Origin: Aminobacter sp. HY435
GTDB lineage: Bacteria > Pseudomonadota > Alphaproteobacteria > Rhizobiales > Rhizobiaceae
Assembly: GCF_027568395.1 (NCBI RefSeq)
Contig: NZ_JANKZL010000005.1
Coordinates: forward strand, 124,001 to 188,000
Length of the DNA stretch: 64,000 nt
Direction of reading: 5' to 3'
This document shows, in pieces, positions 10,545 through 18,557 of the stretch. The notes below the pieces were generated by a model, which saw only the letters and a program-made list of their open reading frames with translations, was not told the origin of the DNA and ran no database searches. Position 1 is the stretch's first letter; the number at the start of each line of letters is the position of its first letter. The translations under genes and the position numbers were made by a program.

Positions 10545-11609
10545 ATGCGCCTTGCCATCCTCACCGCCCTTGTCTGCCTTTCAGCGCCCGCTTGGGCCGA
10601 GGTCACCGTGTTTCCCGCGCTCAACGGCGCTTCGGACGCCCGGACGCTCGTCGTTTATTCCTCGCTCGACGCACCCTTGGCCAAGCCGATGATCGAAGGT
10701 TTCCAGAAGGCCAATCCCGGTGTGGCGGTTCGCTACGAAGACCTCCAGACCGTTGATATCTATGATCGCGTCGTGGCCGAGACCGACGAGGGCAAGGGCA
10801 CCGCCGACATCGCCTTTTCCTCGGCCATGGACCTTCAGGTCAAGCTTGCCAATGACGGCTATGCCCAGGAAAGCCGTCTGCCGCTTTCCGATATCTGGCC
10901 GCGCTGGGCCAACTGGCGCGACACCGCCTATGCGCTGACCTTCGAGCCGGCGGTGTTCGTCTACCACAAGCCGAGCTTCAAGGACGCGCCGCCGCCGGCG
11001 ACGCGCGGCCAGCTCGTCGATTTCCTCAAGGCGAGGGGCGACGAGGTTTATGGCCGCATCGCCACCTACGACATCGAGCGCTCCGGCGTCGGCTTCATGT
11101 TCATGGCCCGCGACCAGGAGCAGTATCCGGACATCTGGTCGGTGATCCGCGCCATGGGGGCGGCGGGCGTCAAGCTCTACTCGACCAGCGGCGCGATCCT
11201 CGAGCGCATCGCCGATGGCCGCTTCGTGCTCGGCTACAACATCCTGGGCTCCTATGCCGCCGACTGGGCGGCGCGCAACCCCGACGTCGGCATCGTTTTG
11301 CCCAAGGACTATACGGTGGTGATGTCGCGCATCGGGCTGGTGCCCAAGGCGGCGCGTTCGCCCGATCTCGGCAGGCGCTATCTCGAATATTTCATGTCGG
11401 CGGAAGGCCAGACGGTGATGGCGCGCGAACTGCAGATCGCCGCCGTCAATCCCGAGGTGTCCGGCGAGAACACTGCCAACCGGATGCAGGAGGTGCTGGG
11501 CGGCCAGTTGCGCCCGGTTCCGGTCAGCCCCGGCCTGATGGTCTACCTCGACCAGGTCAAGCGTTCGCGCGTCATCGAGCGCTGGAACGAGGCGCTGCGC
11601 AGCCCCTGA
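10545..11609 (+). CDS. Periplasmic ABC-type substrate-binding protein
   Basis: A 354-residue extracellular solute-binding protein of the type-2 periplasmic fold (Fe3+/organic acid group). ATG at 10545 is preferred over the upstream in-frame GTG at 10509 because it gives a clean signal peptide (residues 1-18, ending PAWA). No permease or ATPase partner is adjacent. The gene stands alone between tctDE and tctCBA, so it may be an accessory ligand receptor for the two-component system rather than part of an ABC importer. That role is inferred from position only. Confidence 0.8.
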   Translation: MRLAILTALVCLSAPAWAEVTVFPALNGASDARTLVVYSSLDAPLAKPMIEGFQKANPGVAVRYEDLQTVDIYDRVVAETDEGKGTADIAFSSAMDLQVKLANDGYAQESRLPLSDIWPRWANWRDTAYALTFEPAVFVYHKPSFKDAPPPATRGQLVDFLKARGDEVYGRIATYDIERSGVGFMFMARDQEQYPDIWSVIRAMGAAGVKLYSTSGAILERIADGRFVLGYNILGSYAADWAARNPDVGIVLPKDYTVVMSRIGLVPKAARSPDLGRRYLEYFMSAEGQTVMARELQIAAVNPEVSGENTANRMQEVLGGQLRPVPVSPGLMVYLDQVKRSRVIERWNEALRSP

Positions 11610-11638
11610 CGCCAGATGTTTCCAGGCTGTTGCATCGG

Positions 11639-11655
11639 TGTCAGTCTGATGTCAG
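11639..11655 (+). promoter_or_regulatory. Candidate TctD operator: direct repeat of TGTCAG
   Basis: TGTCAG occurs at 11639-11644 and again at 11650-11655. The starts are 11 bases apart, one helical turn, the spacing expected for a dimer of an OmpR-type regulator. It lies about 265 bases upstream of the tctC start codon. The neighbouring tctD encodes an OmpR-family regulator, so this is the likeliest binding site, but no binding data exist here. Confidence 0.5.
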
Positions 11656-11917
11656 GTTGCTGCGCTAGGGAGGTTTAGGCCCATCCGTTGGAGGCGGCGA
11701 GGCTCGGAAGGTTCGGGAGGACTTCGAACACGTTTCCGCTAAGGCAACCCGACGGCGAACCATCGCCGGGCAGAGGGGCCGGGAAACGTCGCCATGGCGA
11801 CAGGCCCGAGGGCCAGCCAGTTCTTCCCCCTTGAAAGTTCCGGGACGCCGCCATTTGCGCGGGCTTCGAAACTGAAAAGCATATTGTCCCGCGCATGCGG
11901 GCAAGGGAGGAACAGCA
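11656..11917 (+). other. tctC upstream leader, no gene seen
   Basis: About 260 bases between the candidate TctD box and tctC. All short open frames here lack a ribosome binding site and have no recognisable product. The last bases hold the strong tctC Shine-Dalgarno sequence GGGAGG, 7 bases before the ATG. The stretch is presumably the tctC promoter and 5' leader. Confidence 0.5.
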
Positions 11918-12862
11918 ATGAAGCAGTTCGTATTGGCATCCATTCTCGCGGGCGCTCTCGCCCTGCCGGCTTACGCGGCCGACTACAAGATCATGGCTCC
12001 CGCAGCTCCGGGCGGCGGCTGGGACCAGACGGCCCGTTCGATGCAGACCGCACTTCAGGACGAGAAGATTTCCGGCTCGGTCCAGGTCAACAACGTTCCG
12101 GGCGCCGGCGGCACCATCGGTCTCGCCCAGTTCGTCAACCAGGCCAATGGCGATCCCAGCCAGCTCATCGTCGGCGGCTACGTCATGGTCGGCGCGATCC
12201 TCACCAACGCATCGCCGGTCACGCTCGACCAGGTCACCCCGATCGCCCGCCTGACCGGCGAGTACGAAGCCCTCGTCGTTCCGGCCGCTTCCGACATCAA
12301 GGACATGGCCGGCCTCGTCGCCAAGCTGAAGGCTGACCCCGGCTCCGTGTCGTGGGGCGGCGGTTCGGCCGGCGGCACCGACCACATCACGGCTGGCCTG
12401 ATCGCCAAGGCTGCCGGCGTCGACCCGACCAAGGTCAACTACATCGCCTATTCGGGCGGTGGCGAAGCCCTCGCAGCCATCCTTGGCAACCAGGTGACCG
12501 TCGGCATTTCCGGCTACGGCGAATTCGCCGAGCAGATCAAGGCCGGCACGCTGCGCATCATCGGCATTTCGTCGGATGCCAAGGTCGAAGGCATCGATGC
12601 CCCGACCTTCAAGGAAGGCGGCGTTGACGTTGCGATACAGAACTGGCGCATGGTCGCCGCGGCTCCCGGCATCACCGCCGAGCAGAAGGCCGCCGTGCTC
12701 GCCGACGTCGAAAAGATGGTGAACTCGGCGACCTGGCAGAAGACCCTGGCCGACAAAGGCTGGGCCAACACGTACCTCGCCGGCGACGACTTCGCAGCGC
12801 AGCTGAAGAAGGACACCGACTCCACCTCGGCTATCCTGAAAGACATCGGTCTGGTGAAATGA
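11918..12862 (+). CDS. tctC: Tripartite tricarboxylate transporter, substrate-binding protein
   Basis: A 314-residue periplasmic receptor of the TctC/Bug family, binding citrate-like or other carboxylate ligands and delivering them to TctAB. The signal peptide is residues 1-20 (cleavage after PAYA). The mature part has the family motif PGGGWDQTAR near the N-terminus and the GGTDHIT and SGGGEA regions. It overlaps tctB by 4 bases (ATGA), which indicates translational coupling. The actual ligand cannot be read from sequence. Confidence 0.93.
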   Translation: MKQFVLASILAGALALPAYAADYKIMAPAAPGGGWDQTARSMQTALQDEKISGSVQVNNVPGAGGTIGLAQFVNQANGDPSQLIVGGYVMVGAILTNASPVTLDQVTPIARLTGEYEALVVPAASDIKDMAGLVAKLKADPGSVSWGGGSAGGTDHITAGLIAKAAGVDPTKVNYIAYSGGGEALAAILGNQVTVGISGYGEFAEQIKAGTLRIIGISSDAKVEGIDAPTFKEGGVDVAIQNWRMVAAAPGITAEQKAAVLADVEKMVNSATWQKTLADKGWANTYLAGDDFAAQLKKDTDSTSAILKDIGLVK

Positions 12863-13347
12863 GCCTGGACAACCAGCAACAAGAGAAGCGCCGCCCCGAT
12901 TGGGCGGCGCTTGCCATCGCCGCGGGTCTTGCCGTGGTGGCCGCGGTCATCGCCTGGAGCACCGCCAGTCATGGCGCCGGCGCCAACTATGCGCGCGTCG
13001 GCCCGACCACTTTCCCGTATGTGATTTCAGTGGCGTTCTTCGGCCTGTCCCTCTGGACGGCCATCGAGGCCTGGCGCGGTGATTTCCCCGAGCGGGAGAA
13101 ACAGGAGATCAGCCCGATCCTGTGGATCGTCGGCGGTCTTGCCGCGCAGATGCTGCTGCTGAAAATTGCCGGCTTCTCGATCGCCACGGGTCTGCTCTTC
13201 GCCGCAACCGCACGCGCCTTCGGCCGTGGTCCGTTGTGGAAGACGATCCCCATCGGTATCGTGCTTTCGTTCGCCATCTGGATCGTTTTCGCCAAGGGAC
13301 TGCAGCTCTCGCTGCCTGCCGGCCCGCTCGAACACCTGCTGTTCTGA
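12859..13347 (+). CDS. tctB: Tripartite tricarboxylate transporter, small membrane subunit
   Basis: A 162-residue protein with four hydrophobic segments (about residues 16-34, 53-70, 86-108 and 122-145), as expected for the TctB family. With TctA it forms the cytoplasmic-membrane part of the sodium-driven tricarboxylate transporter. It overlaps tctC by 4 bases and ends 27 bases before tctA. Confidence 0.9.
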   Translation: MSLDNQQQEKRRPDWAALAIAAGLAVVAAVIAWSTASHGAGANYARVGPTTFPYVISVAFFGLSLWTAIEAWRGDFPEREKQEISPILWIVGGLAAQMLLLKIAGFSIATGLLFAATARAFGRGPLWKTIPIGIVLSFAIWIVFAKGLQLSLPAGPLEHLLF

Positions 13348-13374
13348 GCGATTTACAAGGGAGCTCGGCTCTAG

Positions 13375-14889
13375 ATGGATACCTTTGGTCTGCTGGCGCA
13401 GGGATTGCTCACGGCTCTCGAGCCGATGAACATGCTCTATGCGCTCATCGGCGTCACGCTCGGCACCGCTGTCGGCGTTCTTCCCGGCATCGGCCCGGCG
13501 CTTACCGTCGCCCTGCTGTTGCCCGTCACCTACAAGCTCGATCCGGCCGGATCGCTGATCATGTTCGCCGGAATCTACTATGGCGGCATGTATGGCGGCT
13601 CGACGACGTCGATCCTGCTCAACACACCCGGCGAAAGCGCCTCGATCGTCACCGCGCTGGAAGGCAACAAGATGGCCCGCGCCGGTCGTGGCGGCCCGGC
13701 GCTGGCGACAGCCGCCATCGGCTCGTTCGTTGCCGGCCTGATCGCCACCGTTGGCCTGGCCTTCATCGCGCCGACGGTCGTCAAGATGGCGCTGTCTTTC
13801 GGCCCGGCCGAATATTTCGCGCTGATGCTGCTCGCCTTCATGACCGTCTCGGCCGCCTTTGGCGACTCGACGCTGCGCGGCCTGACCGCGCTGTTCATCG
13901 GCCTGGCGCTCGGCCTGATCGGCATCGACCTGCAGACCGGCCAGGCACGCCTTGCCTTCGGCATCCCCGACCTGCTCGACGGCATCGAGGTGACAACGCT
14001 GGCAGTGGCGCTGTTCGCCGTCGGCGAAGCACTCTCCGTCGCGGCCAGCAAGGGCGGCGATTCGACGATCCAGGCGATCAAGGGCTCGGTCTGGATGACC
14101 CGCGAAGACTGGCGCCGCTCGTGGAAGCCGTGGCTTCGCGGCACCGCCGTCGGCTTCCCCATCGGTGCGATGCCGGCTGGCGGCGCCGAGATCGGCACGT
14201 TCCTGTCTTATTCGATGGAAAAGCATCTGGCGGAAAAGCCCGAGGAGTTCGGCAAGGGCGCGATCGAAGGCGTTGCCGGTCCGGAGGCGGCGAACAACGC
14301 ATCTGCCGCCGGAACCCTCGTGCCGCTGCTGACGCTTGGCCTGCCGACCACGGCGACGGCTGCTATCATGCTGGCCGGCTTCCAGCAGTTCGGCCTGCAG
14401 CCCGGACCTCTGCTGTTTGCCACCAACCCGCAGCTCGTCTGGGGCCTGATCGCCTCGCTGCTCGTCGCCAACCTGATGCTTCTGGTGCTCAACCTGCCGC
14501 TGATCGGCGTCTGGGTTCGCCTCCTGACCATCCCGACGCCGTGGCTCTACGCCGGTATCCTGATGTTCGCGACGCTCGGCACCATCGGCGCCAACCCGTC
14601 GACCTTCGAGCTCGGCATGCTCCTGGCGTTCGGCCTGCTCGGCTACGGCCTGCGCCGTTTCGGCTATCCGATCGCGCCGGTCGTGGTCGGCCTGATCCTG
14701 GGGCCGATGGCGGAACAGCAATTGCGTCGCGCGCTGGCCATCAGCCAGGGCGACCCAATGATCCTGGTGCATTCGCCGATCGCGATTGTGCTGCTGCTGC
14801 TGGCGGCGACGGCGGTGCTTCTGCCGCTCTATCTGCGGGCTCGCGGGCGCGGCAAGGTGCTGGCGCAGCTCGGCGCCAGCGAGGACTGA
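13375..14889 (+). CDS. tctA: Tripartite tricarboxylate transporter, large membrane subunit
   Basis: A 504-residue integral membrane protein with about 12 hydrophobic segments and TctA signatures: [11 protein letters not shown] and [14 protein letters not shown] near the N-terminus, and the second half-repeat motif [15 protein letters not shown]. It is the translocating subunit of the secondary transporter fed by TctC. It is last in the tctCBA operon and is followed by a strong hairpin terminator. Confidence 0.95.
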   Translation: MDTFGLLAQGLLTALEPMNMLYALIGVTLGTAVGVLPGIGPALTVALLLPVTYKLDPAGSLIMFAGIYYGGMYGGSTTSILLNTPGESASIVTALEGNKMARAGRGGPALATAAIGSFVAGLIATVGLAFIAPTVVKMALSFGPAEYFALMLLAFMTVSAAFGDSTLRGLTALFIGLALGLIGIDLQTGQARLAFGIPDLLDGIEVTTLAVALFAVGEALSVAASKGGDSTIQAIKGSVWMTREDWRRSWKPWLRGTAVGFPIGAMPAGGAEIGTFLSYSMEKHLAEKPEEFGKGAIEGVAGPEAANNASAAGTLVPLLTLGLPTTATAAIMLAGFQQFGLQPGPLLFATNPQLVWGLIASLLVANLMLLVLNLPLIGVWVRLLTIPTPWLYAGILMFATLGTIGANPSTFELGMLLAFGLLGYGLRRFGYPIAPVVVGLILGPMAEQQLRRALAISQGDPMILVHSPIAIVLLLLAATAVLLPLYLRARGRGKVLAQLGASED

Positions 14890-14920
14890 GGTCGCGCGCC
14901 GCAGGGCGCCGGCCGTCAAA

Positions 14921-14960
14921 AAAGAAGCCGGGGTCTGGCGACAGACCCCGGCTTCTTTTT
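14921..14960. terminator. Rho-independent terminator after tctA
   Basis: A perfect 17-bp inverted repeat (14921-14937 with 14942-14958) encloses a GCGA tetraloop and continues into a T-run. A-residues on the other side make it work in both directions in principle, so it could also stop transcription coming from the small minus-strand gene at 15106-15270. Confidence 0.9.
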
Positions 14961-15105
14961 GCCCTTTCGGGCCGATATCAGGAGACAGAGCGACGGATCC
15001 AGAAGGAAACGCCGCTCCGGAGCGTCAGCCCGTGCATCGGTCGAGGATCGCTACCGAAACCTCGGCCGGTACCACGGCCTCGCTCACTACCCTGAGCGCT
15101 GAAAC

Positions 15106-15270
15106 TTACGGACGGTTGATGCGGTCGAAATGACGCGGGTCGATGCCCAGCATGATCAGGTCCTGGTTGTGCGGACGATGCCCGCGCTCGACGGCTGCAG
15201 CCGCTGCAACGGCGCTGCCGAAGGTGCGAACCAGGTGGCCAATGCGTCCGAAGGGCTTGCGAGTGGTCAT
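15106..15270 (-). CDS. Small conserved-looking protein of unknown function (54 aa)
   Basis: A short minus-strand frame encoding a basic 54-residue product. It begins MTTRKPFGRIG, has an alanine-rich middle and ends LGIDPRHFDRINRP. ATG at 15270 is chosen because AAGGAAG lies 6 bases upstream; an in-frame ATG at 15276 would have no spacing from that site. The C-terminal LGIDP-x-x-F-x-R-I pattern loosely recalls small DUF1127-type proteins of alphaproteobacteria, but I do not recognise a family with certainty. It stands alone between tctA and the rimP operon, on the opposite strand to both. Confidence 0.6.
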   Translation of the reverse strand: MTTRKPFGRIGHLVRTFGSAVAAAAAVERGHRPHNQDLIMLGIDPRHFDRINRP

Positions 15271-15482
15271 ATCCATCTTCCTTCTTGCGTTGCACCATTA
15301 TCGTTGTGCAATGCAGCAAATATAGGTGCGCCCGCGCGTTTCGCTAGGAGGGATGTCGCATGTTTGCCATGCGTCTGGTGCAAAGGTCGGTGAGGGCGCA
15401 TCATGGCGGCCGGGGCGAGCGACCCAGGCGTCCGTTGCGCCCGCGCCCATCCGCCTTAGCGGTGCACGACCGGCCGCAGGGC

Positions 15483-15511
15483 TTGAAAGCCGGGCCACCT
15501 TCGGTTATATC
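15483..15511 (+). promoter_or_regulatory. Candidate sigma-70 promoter of the rimP-nusA-infB operon
   Basis: TTGAAA at 15483-15488 and TATATC at 15506-15511 are separated by 17 bases, a good vegetative promoter match. The predicted start would be near 15518, giving a leader of about 80 bases before rimP that contains the terminator-like hairpin at 15539-15570. The assignment is from sequence only. Confidence 0.55.
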
Positions 15512-15538
15512 AGCCACAAATTCTTGGTCGGTATGACG

Positions 15539-15570
15539 AAGAGTGGGTCCACCCGGTCCCGCTCTTTTTT
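15539..15570 (+). terminator. Terminator-like hairpin in the rimP leader (possible attenuator)
   Basis: A 9-bp stem (15539-15547 with 15558-15566, one G-U pair) with a 10-base loop runs directly into six Ts. This is the shape of an intrinsic terminator. It lies between the candidate promoter and the rimP start codon 28 bases further on, and no gene on the plus strand precedes it closely, so premature termination or attenuation of the operon is plausible. Confidence 0.6.
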
Positions 15571-15597
15571 GTTACCTGCCGGCCGTCTGGAGATTCT

Positions 15598-16233
15598 ATG
15601 ACCGAAAACGCAGCCGAACAAACAGGCGATGATCGCATCATCCGCGAGACAGGCATCGATGCCCGTATCGCGCTGATCATCCAGCCGGTGCTTCGTGCGA
15701 TCGGCTTTCGTCTCGTCCGGGTCAGGCTGTCGGGCCAAAACGGCCTGACGCTTCAGATCATGGCCGAGCGCGAGGACGGCACCATGACCGTCGAGGATTG
15801 CGAAGAGGTGAGCCGCGCGGTTTCGCCCGCACTTGACGTCGATGATCCGATCGAAAAGGCGTATCATCTTGAAGTGTCGTCGCCCGGTATCGACCGGCCG
15901 CTGGTGCGCAAGTCGGATTTCACCAACTGGATCGGCCATCTCGTGAAGATGGAGACCTCGGTGATGGTTGCCGACCGCAAGCGCTTTCGTGGCAAGATCG
16001 CCGAAGCCGACGACGAAGGCATTCTGGTCCAGCGCGACCAGGCCGCCTATGGCGAGGAGCCGACGGTGCGCGTGCCCTTCGAGGCAATCGCCGACGCCCG
16101 GCTTATCCTTACCGACGACCTGATCCGCGATGCCCTGAGCAAGGACAACAGGGCCCGCAAGGACGCCAAGAAGCGTCACGGCGACGAAGCCGACGACGCG
16201 CATGAAGACGAAGAAACCGAAACGGAAGACTGA
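15598..16233 (+). CDS. rimP: Ribosome maturation factor RimP
   Basis: Required for maturation of the 30S subunit. The 211-residue protein has the RimP N-terminal alpha/beta domain with the [10 protein letters not shown] motif and the SH3-like C-terminal domain. An acidic, lysine-rich tail of about 35 residues is typical of alphaproteobacterial RimP. The start is ATG at 15598 with a GGAG site upstream. It is first gene of the nusA-infB operon. Confidence 0.95.
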   Translation: MTENAAEQTGDDRIIRETGIDARIALIIQPVLRAIGFRLVRVRLSGQNGLTLQIMAEREDGTMTVEDCEEVSRAVSPALDVDDPIEKAYHLEVSSPGIDRPLVRKSDFTNWIGHLVKMETSVMVADRKRFRGKIAEADDEGILVQRDQAAYGEEPTVRVPFEAIADARLILTDDLIRDALSKDNRARKDAKKRHGDEADDAHEDEETETED

Positions 16234-16284
16234 CAGAGCCGTGCGGCTGGACAGGGTCCGGCTGGAAGCTCGGGGAGAAAGACA

Positions 16285-17874
16285 ATGGTTGTAAGCGCCA
16301 ACAGGCTCGAACTGCTGCAGATCGCCGACGCGGTCGCCCGCGAAAAGTCTATCGACAAGTCGATCGTCATCGCAGCGATGGCCGACGCCATCCAGAAGGC
16401 CGCGCGCTCGCGTTATGGTCAGGAGACCAACATCCGCGCCGACATCAACCCCAATACGGGTGAGATGAAGCTGCAGCGGCTGATGGAAGTCGTCGAAAAG
16501 GTCGACGACTACGCCACCCAGATCGCGCTGACCTCGGCGCGTGAGCGCAATCCCGACGCCCAGCTTGGCGACTTCATCGCCGAACAGCTGCCGCCGATGG
16601 ATTTCGGCCGCATCGCCGCCCAGTCGGCCAAGCAGGTCATCGTCCAGAAGGTGCGCGAAGCCGAGCGCGACCGCCAGTATGACGAATACAAGGATCGCAT
16701 CGGCGAGATCGTCAACGGCACGGTCAAGCGCGTCGAATACGGCAACGTCATCGTCGATCTCGGCCGTGGCGAGGCGATCATCCGTCGCGACGAACTGATC
16801 CCCCGCGAAAACTACAAGTACGGCGACCGCGTCCGCGCTTATGTCTATGACGTGCGCCGCGAGCAGCGCGGCCCGCAGATCTTCCTGTCGCGTACCCATC
16901 CGCAGTTCATGGCCAAGCTGTTCACCATGGAAGTGCCGGAAATCTACGACGGCATCATCGAGATCAAGTCGGTTGCCCGCGATCCCGGTTCGCGCGCCAA
17001 GATCGCCGTCATTTCGCGTGACAGCTCGATCGACCCGGTCGGCGCCTGCGTCGGCATGCGTGGTTCGCGCGTCCAGGCCGTCGTCGGCGAGCTCCAGGGC
17101 GAAAAGATCGACATCATTCCGTGGTCGCCTTCGGCCGCCTCGTTCATCGTCAACGCCCTGCAGCCGGCTGAAGTCGCCAAGGTCGTTCTCGACGAGGACG
17201 CGGAGCGCATCGAAGTCGTGGTTCCTGACGACCAGCTGTCGCTGGCCATCGGCCGCCGCGGCCAGAACGTGCGCCTGGCTTCGCAGCTGACCGGCTGGGA
17301 TATCGACATCCTGACCGAGGCCGAGGAATCCGAGCGCCGCCAGAAGGAATTCGTCGAGCGTTCGACGCTGTTCATGGAATCGCTCGACGTCGACGAGATG
17401 GTCGGCCAGGTCCTGGCTTCGGAAGGCTTCACCTCGGTTGAGGAAGTGGCTTACGTCGATGCCGACGAAATCGCCTCCATCGACGGTTTCGACGAGGACA
17501 CCGCGGCTGAAATCCAGACCCGCGCCCGCGAATATCTCGGCAAGATCGAAGCCGAGCACGACGACAAGCGCAAGGCGCTCGGCGTCCAGGACGAACTGCG
17601 CGAAATCCCCGGCATCACCACCGCCATGCTGGTGGCGCTCGGCGAGGACGGCGTGAAGACGGTCGAGGACTTCGCCGGCTATGCTGCCGACGACCTTGTT
17701 GGCTGGAAGGAACGCAAGGACGGCGAGACCAAGTTCTTCCCGGGCGTTCTGGCAGACTACGGCGTCTCGCGCGCCGACGCAGAACAGATGGTTGTCGCCG
17801 CCCGCCGCATGGCCGGCTGGATCTCCGAAGACGAAGTGGCTGAAGAAGAAGCCGCTGACGTCGCCGGTGAGTGA
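16285..17874 (+). CDS. nusA: Transcription termination/antitermination factor NusA
   Basis: Binds RNA polymerase and nascent RNA to control pausing, termination and antitermination. The 529-residue protein has the N-terminal RNAP-binding domain, an S1 domain (about 135-200), two KH domains (with [14 protein letters not shown] and [12 protein letters not shown]) and two C-terminal helix-hairpin-helix acidic repeats. Its TGA overlaps the GTG proposed as start of the next gene. Confidence 0.97.
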   Translation: MVVSANRLELLQIADAVAREKSIDKSIVIAAMADAIQKAARSRYGQETNIRADINPNTGEMKLQRLMEVVEKVDDYATQIALTSARERNPDAQLGDFIAEQLPPMDFGRIAAQSAKQVIVQKVREAERDRQYDEYKDRIGEIVNGTVKRVEYGNVIVDLGRGEAIIRRDELIPRENYKYGDRVRAYVYDVRREQRGPQIFLSRTHPQFMAKLFTMEVPEIYDGIIEIKSVARDPGSRAKIAVISRDSSIDPVGACVGMRGSRVQAVVGELQGEKIDIIPWSPSAASFIVNALQPAEVAKVVLDEDAERIEVVVPDDQLSLAIGRRGQNVRLASQLTGWDIDILTEAEESERRQKEFVERSTLFMESLDVDEMVGQVLASEGFTSVEEVAYVDADEIASIDGFDEDTAAEIQTRAREYLGKIEAEHDDKRKALGVQDELREIPGITTAMLVALGEDGVKTVEDFAGYAADDLVGWKERKDGETKFFPGVLADYGVSRADAEQMVVAARRMAGWISEDEVAEEEAADVAGE

Positions 17875-18557
17875 CGTGGATCGGGCCGGAGATAGCTTTG
17901 GACGAGATGAACGATCGCACCTGCATCGTTACGCGCCAGGCCGGCGAAACGGATAATCTGATCCGTTTCGTCGTCGGCCCCGATTCGACTGTTTTTCCCG
18001 ATCTGAAGAGAAAGTTGCCCGGCCGCGGTTGCTGGGTGACTGCTGACCGCCTACATGTCGACAAGGCTGCGGCCAAGGGCATGTTTGCTCGCGCCTTCAA
18101 GCAGCCCGTCAACGTGCCGCCCGATTTGGGTGCCATGGTCGATGCGCTTCTGGCGAAGTCGGCGCTCGGCTCGCTGGGCCTCGCCCGCAAGGCCGGATTG
18201 GTGGCGCTGGGCGCTGCCAAAGTCGATGCTACCGTGCGCTCCGGAAAAGCGCTGCTTGTACTTCATGCCTATGAGGGCGCCGAGGATGGCGTCCGCAAGA
18301 TCACCCAGGCCCGCAAGGCGACAGTGCATATCGGCGGGCCTGCCACGCCTGCCTACAAACTTTTTTCGGAAGCCGAATTGGGTTTGGCATTGGGGGCAAC
18401 AAATGTGATACATGCTGCCGTTCTCGCGGGAGACGCGGGCAAGGCGGTCGCAAAGCGCATGGTTGCGCTTGACCGATATCGGGGCGGTTCCCCGGATGAT
18501 CTGGCAATGATTGCGGCGATTGCCGACGACGATGATGCCGCAGAGGATATGGAATGA
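17871..18557 (+). CDS. YlxR (DUF448) / L7Ae-like RNA-binding fusion protein
   Basis: A 228-residue protein joining an N-terminal YlxR domain ([15 protein letters not shown]) to a C-terminal L7Ae/L30e-like RNA-binding domain ([17 protein letters not shown]). The fusion is normal in alphaproteobacteria, where it replaces separate ylxR and ylxQ genes between nusA and infB. The start is uncertain: GTG 17871 overlaps the nusA stop, TTG 17898 has GGAG upstream, and ATG 17907 is also in frame. The 3' end overlaps infB by 4 bases. Its role in translation or RNase P control is inferred from YlxR studies elsewhere. Confidence 0.88.
   Translation: MTWIGPEIALDEMNDRTCIVTRQAGETDNLIRFVVGPDSTVFPDLKRKLPGRGCWVTADRLHVDKAAAKGMFARAFKQPVNVPPDLGAMVDALLAKSALGSLGLARKAGLVALGAAKVDATVRSGKALLVLHAYEGAEDGVRKITQARKATVHIGGPATPAYKLFSEAELGLALGATNVIHAAVLAGDAGKAVAKRMVALDRYRGGSPDDLAMIAAIADDDDAAEDME

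Noticed and set aside
13027-14919. 630-residue open frame antisense to tctA
   Set aside because: A Gln/Arg/Ala-rich shadow of the tctA coding strand without a ribosome binding site or recognisable domain.
14990-15105. Possible tRNA-like or structured RNA after tctA
   Set aside because: There are some small inverted repeats (for example CGCTCA/TGAGCG) and a GGTCGAGGATC stretch, but no cloverleaf with acceptor stem and standard T-loop could be built.
15505-17559. 684-residue open frame antisense to nusA and rimP
   Set aside because: A composition-driven shadow; NusA and RimP on the plus strand are unambiguous.
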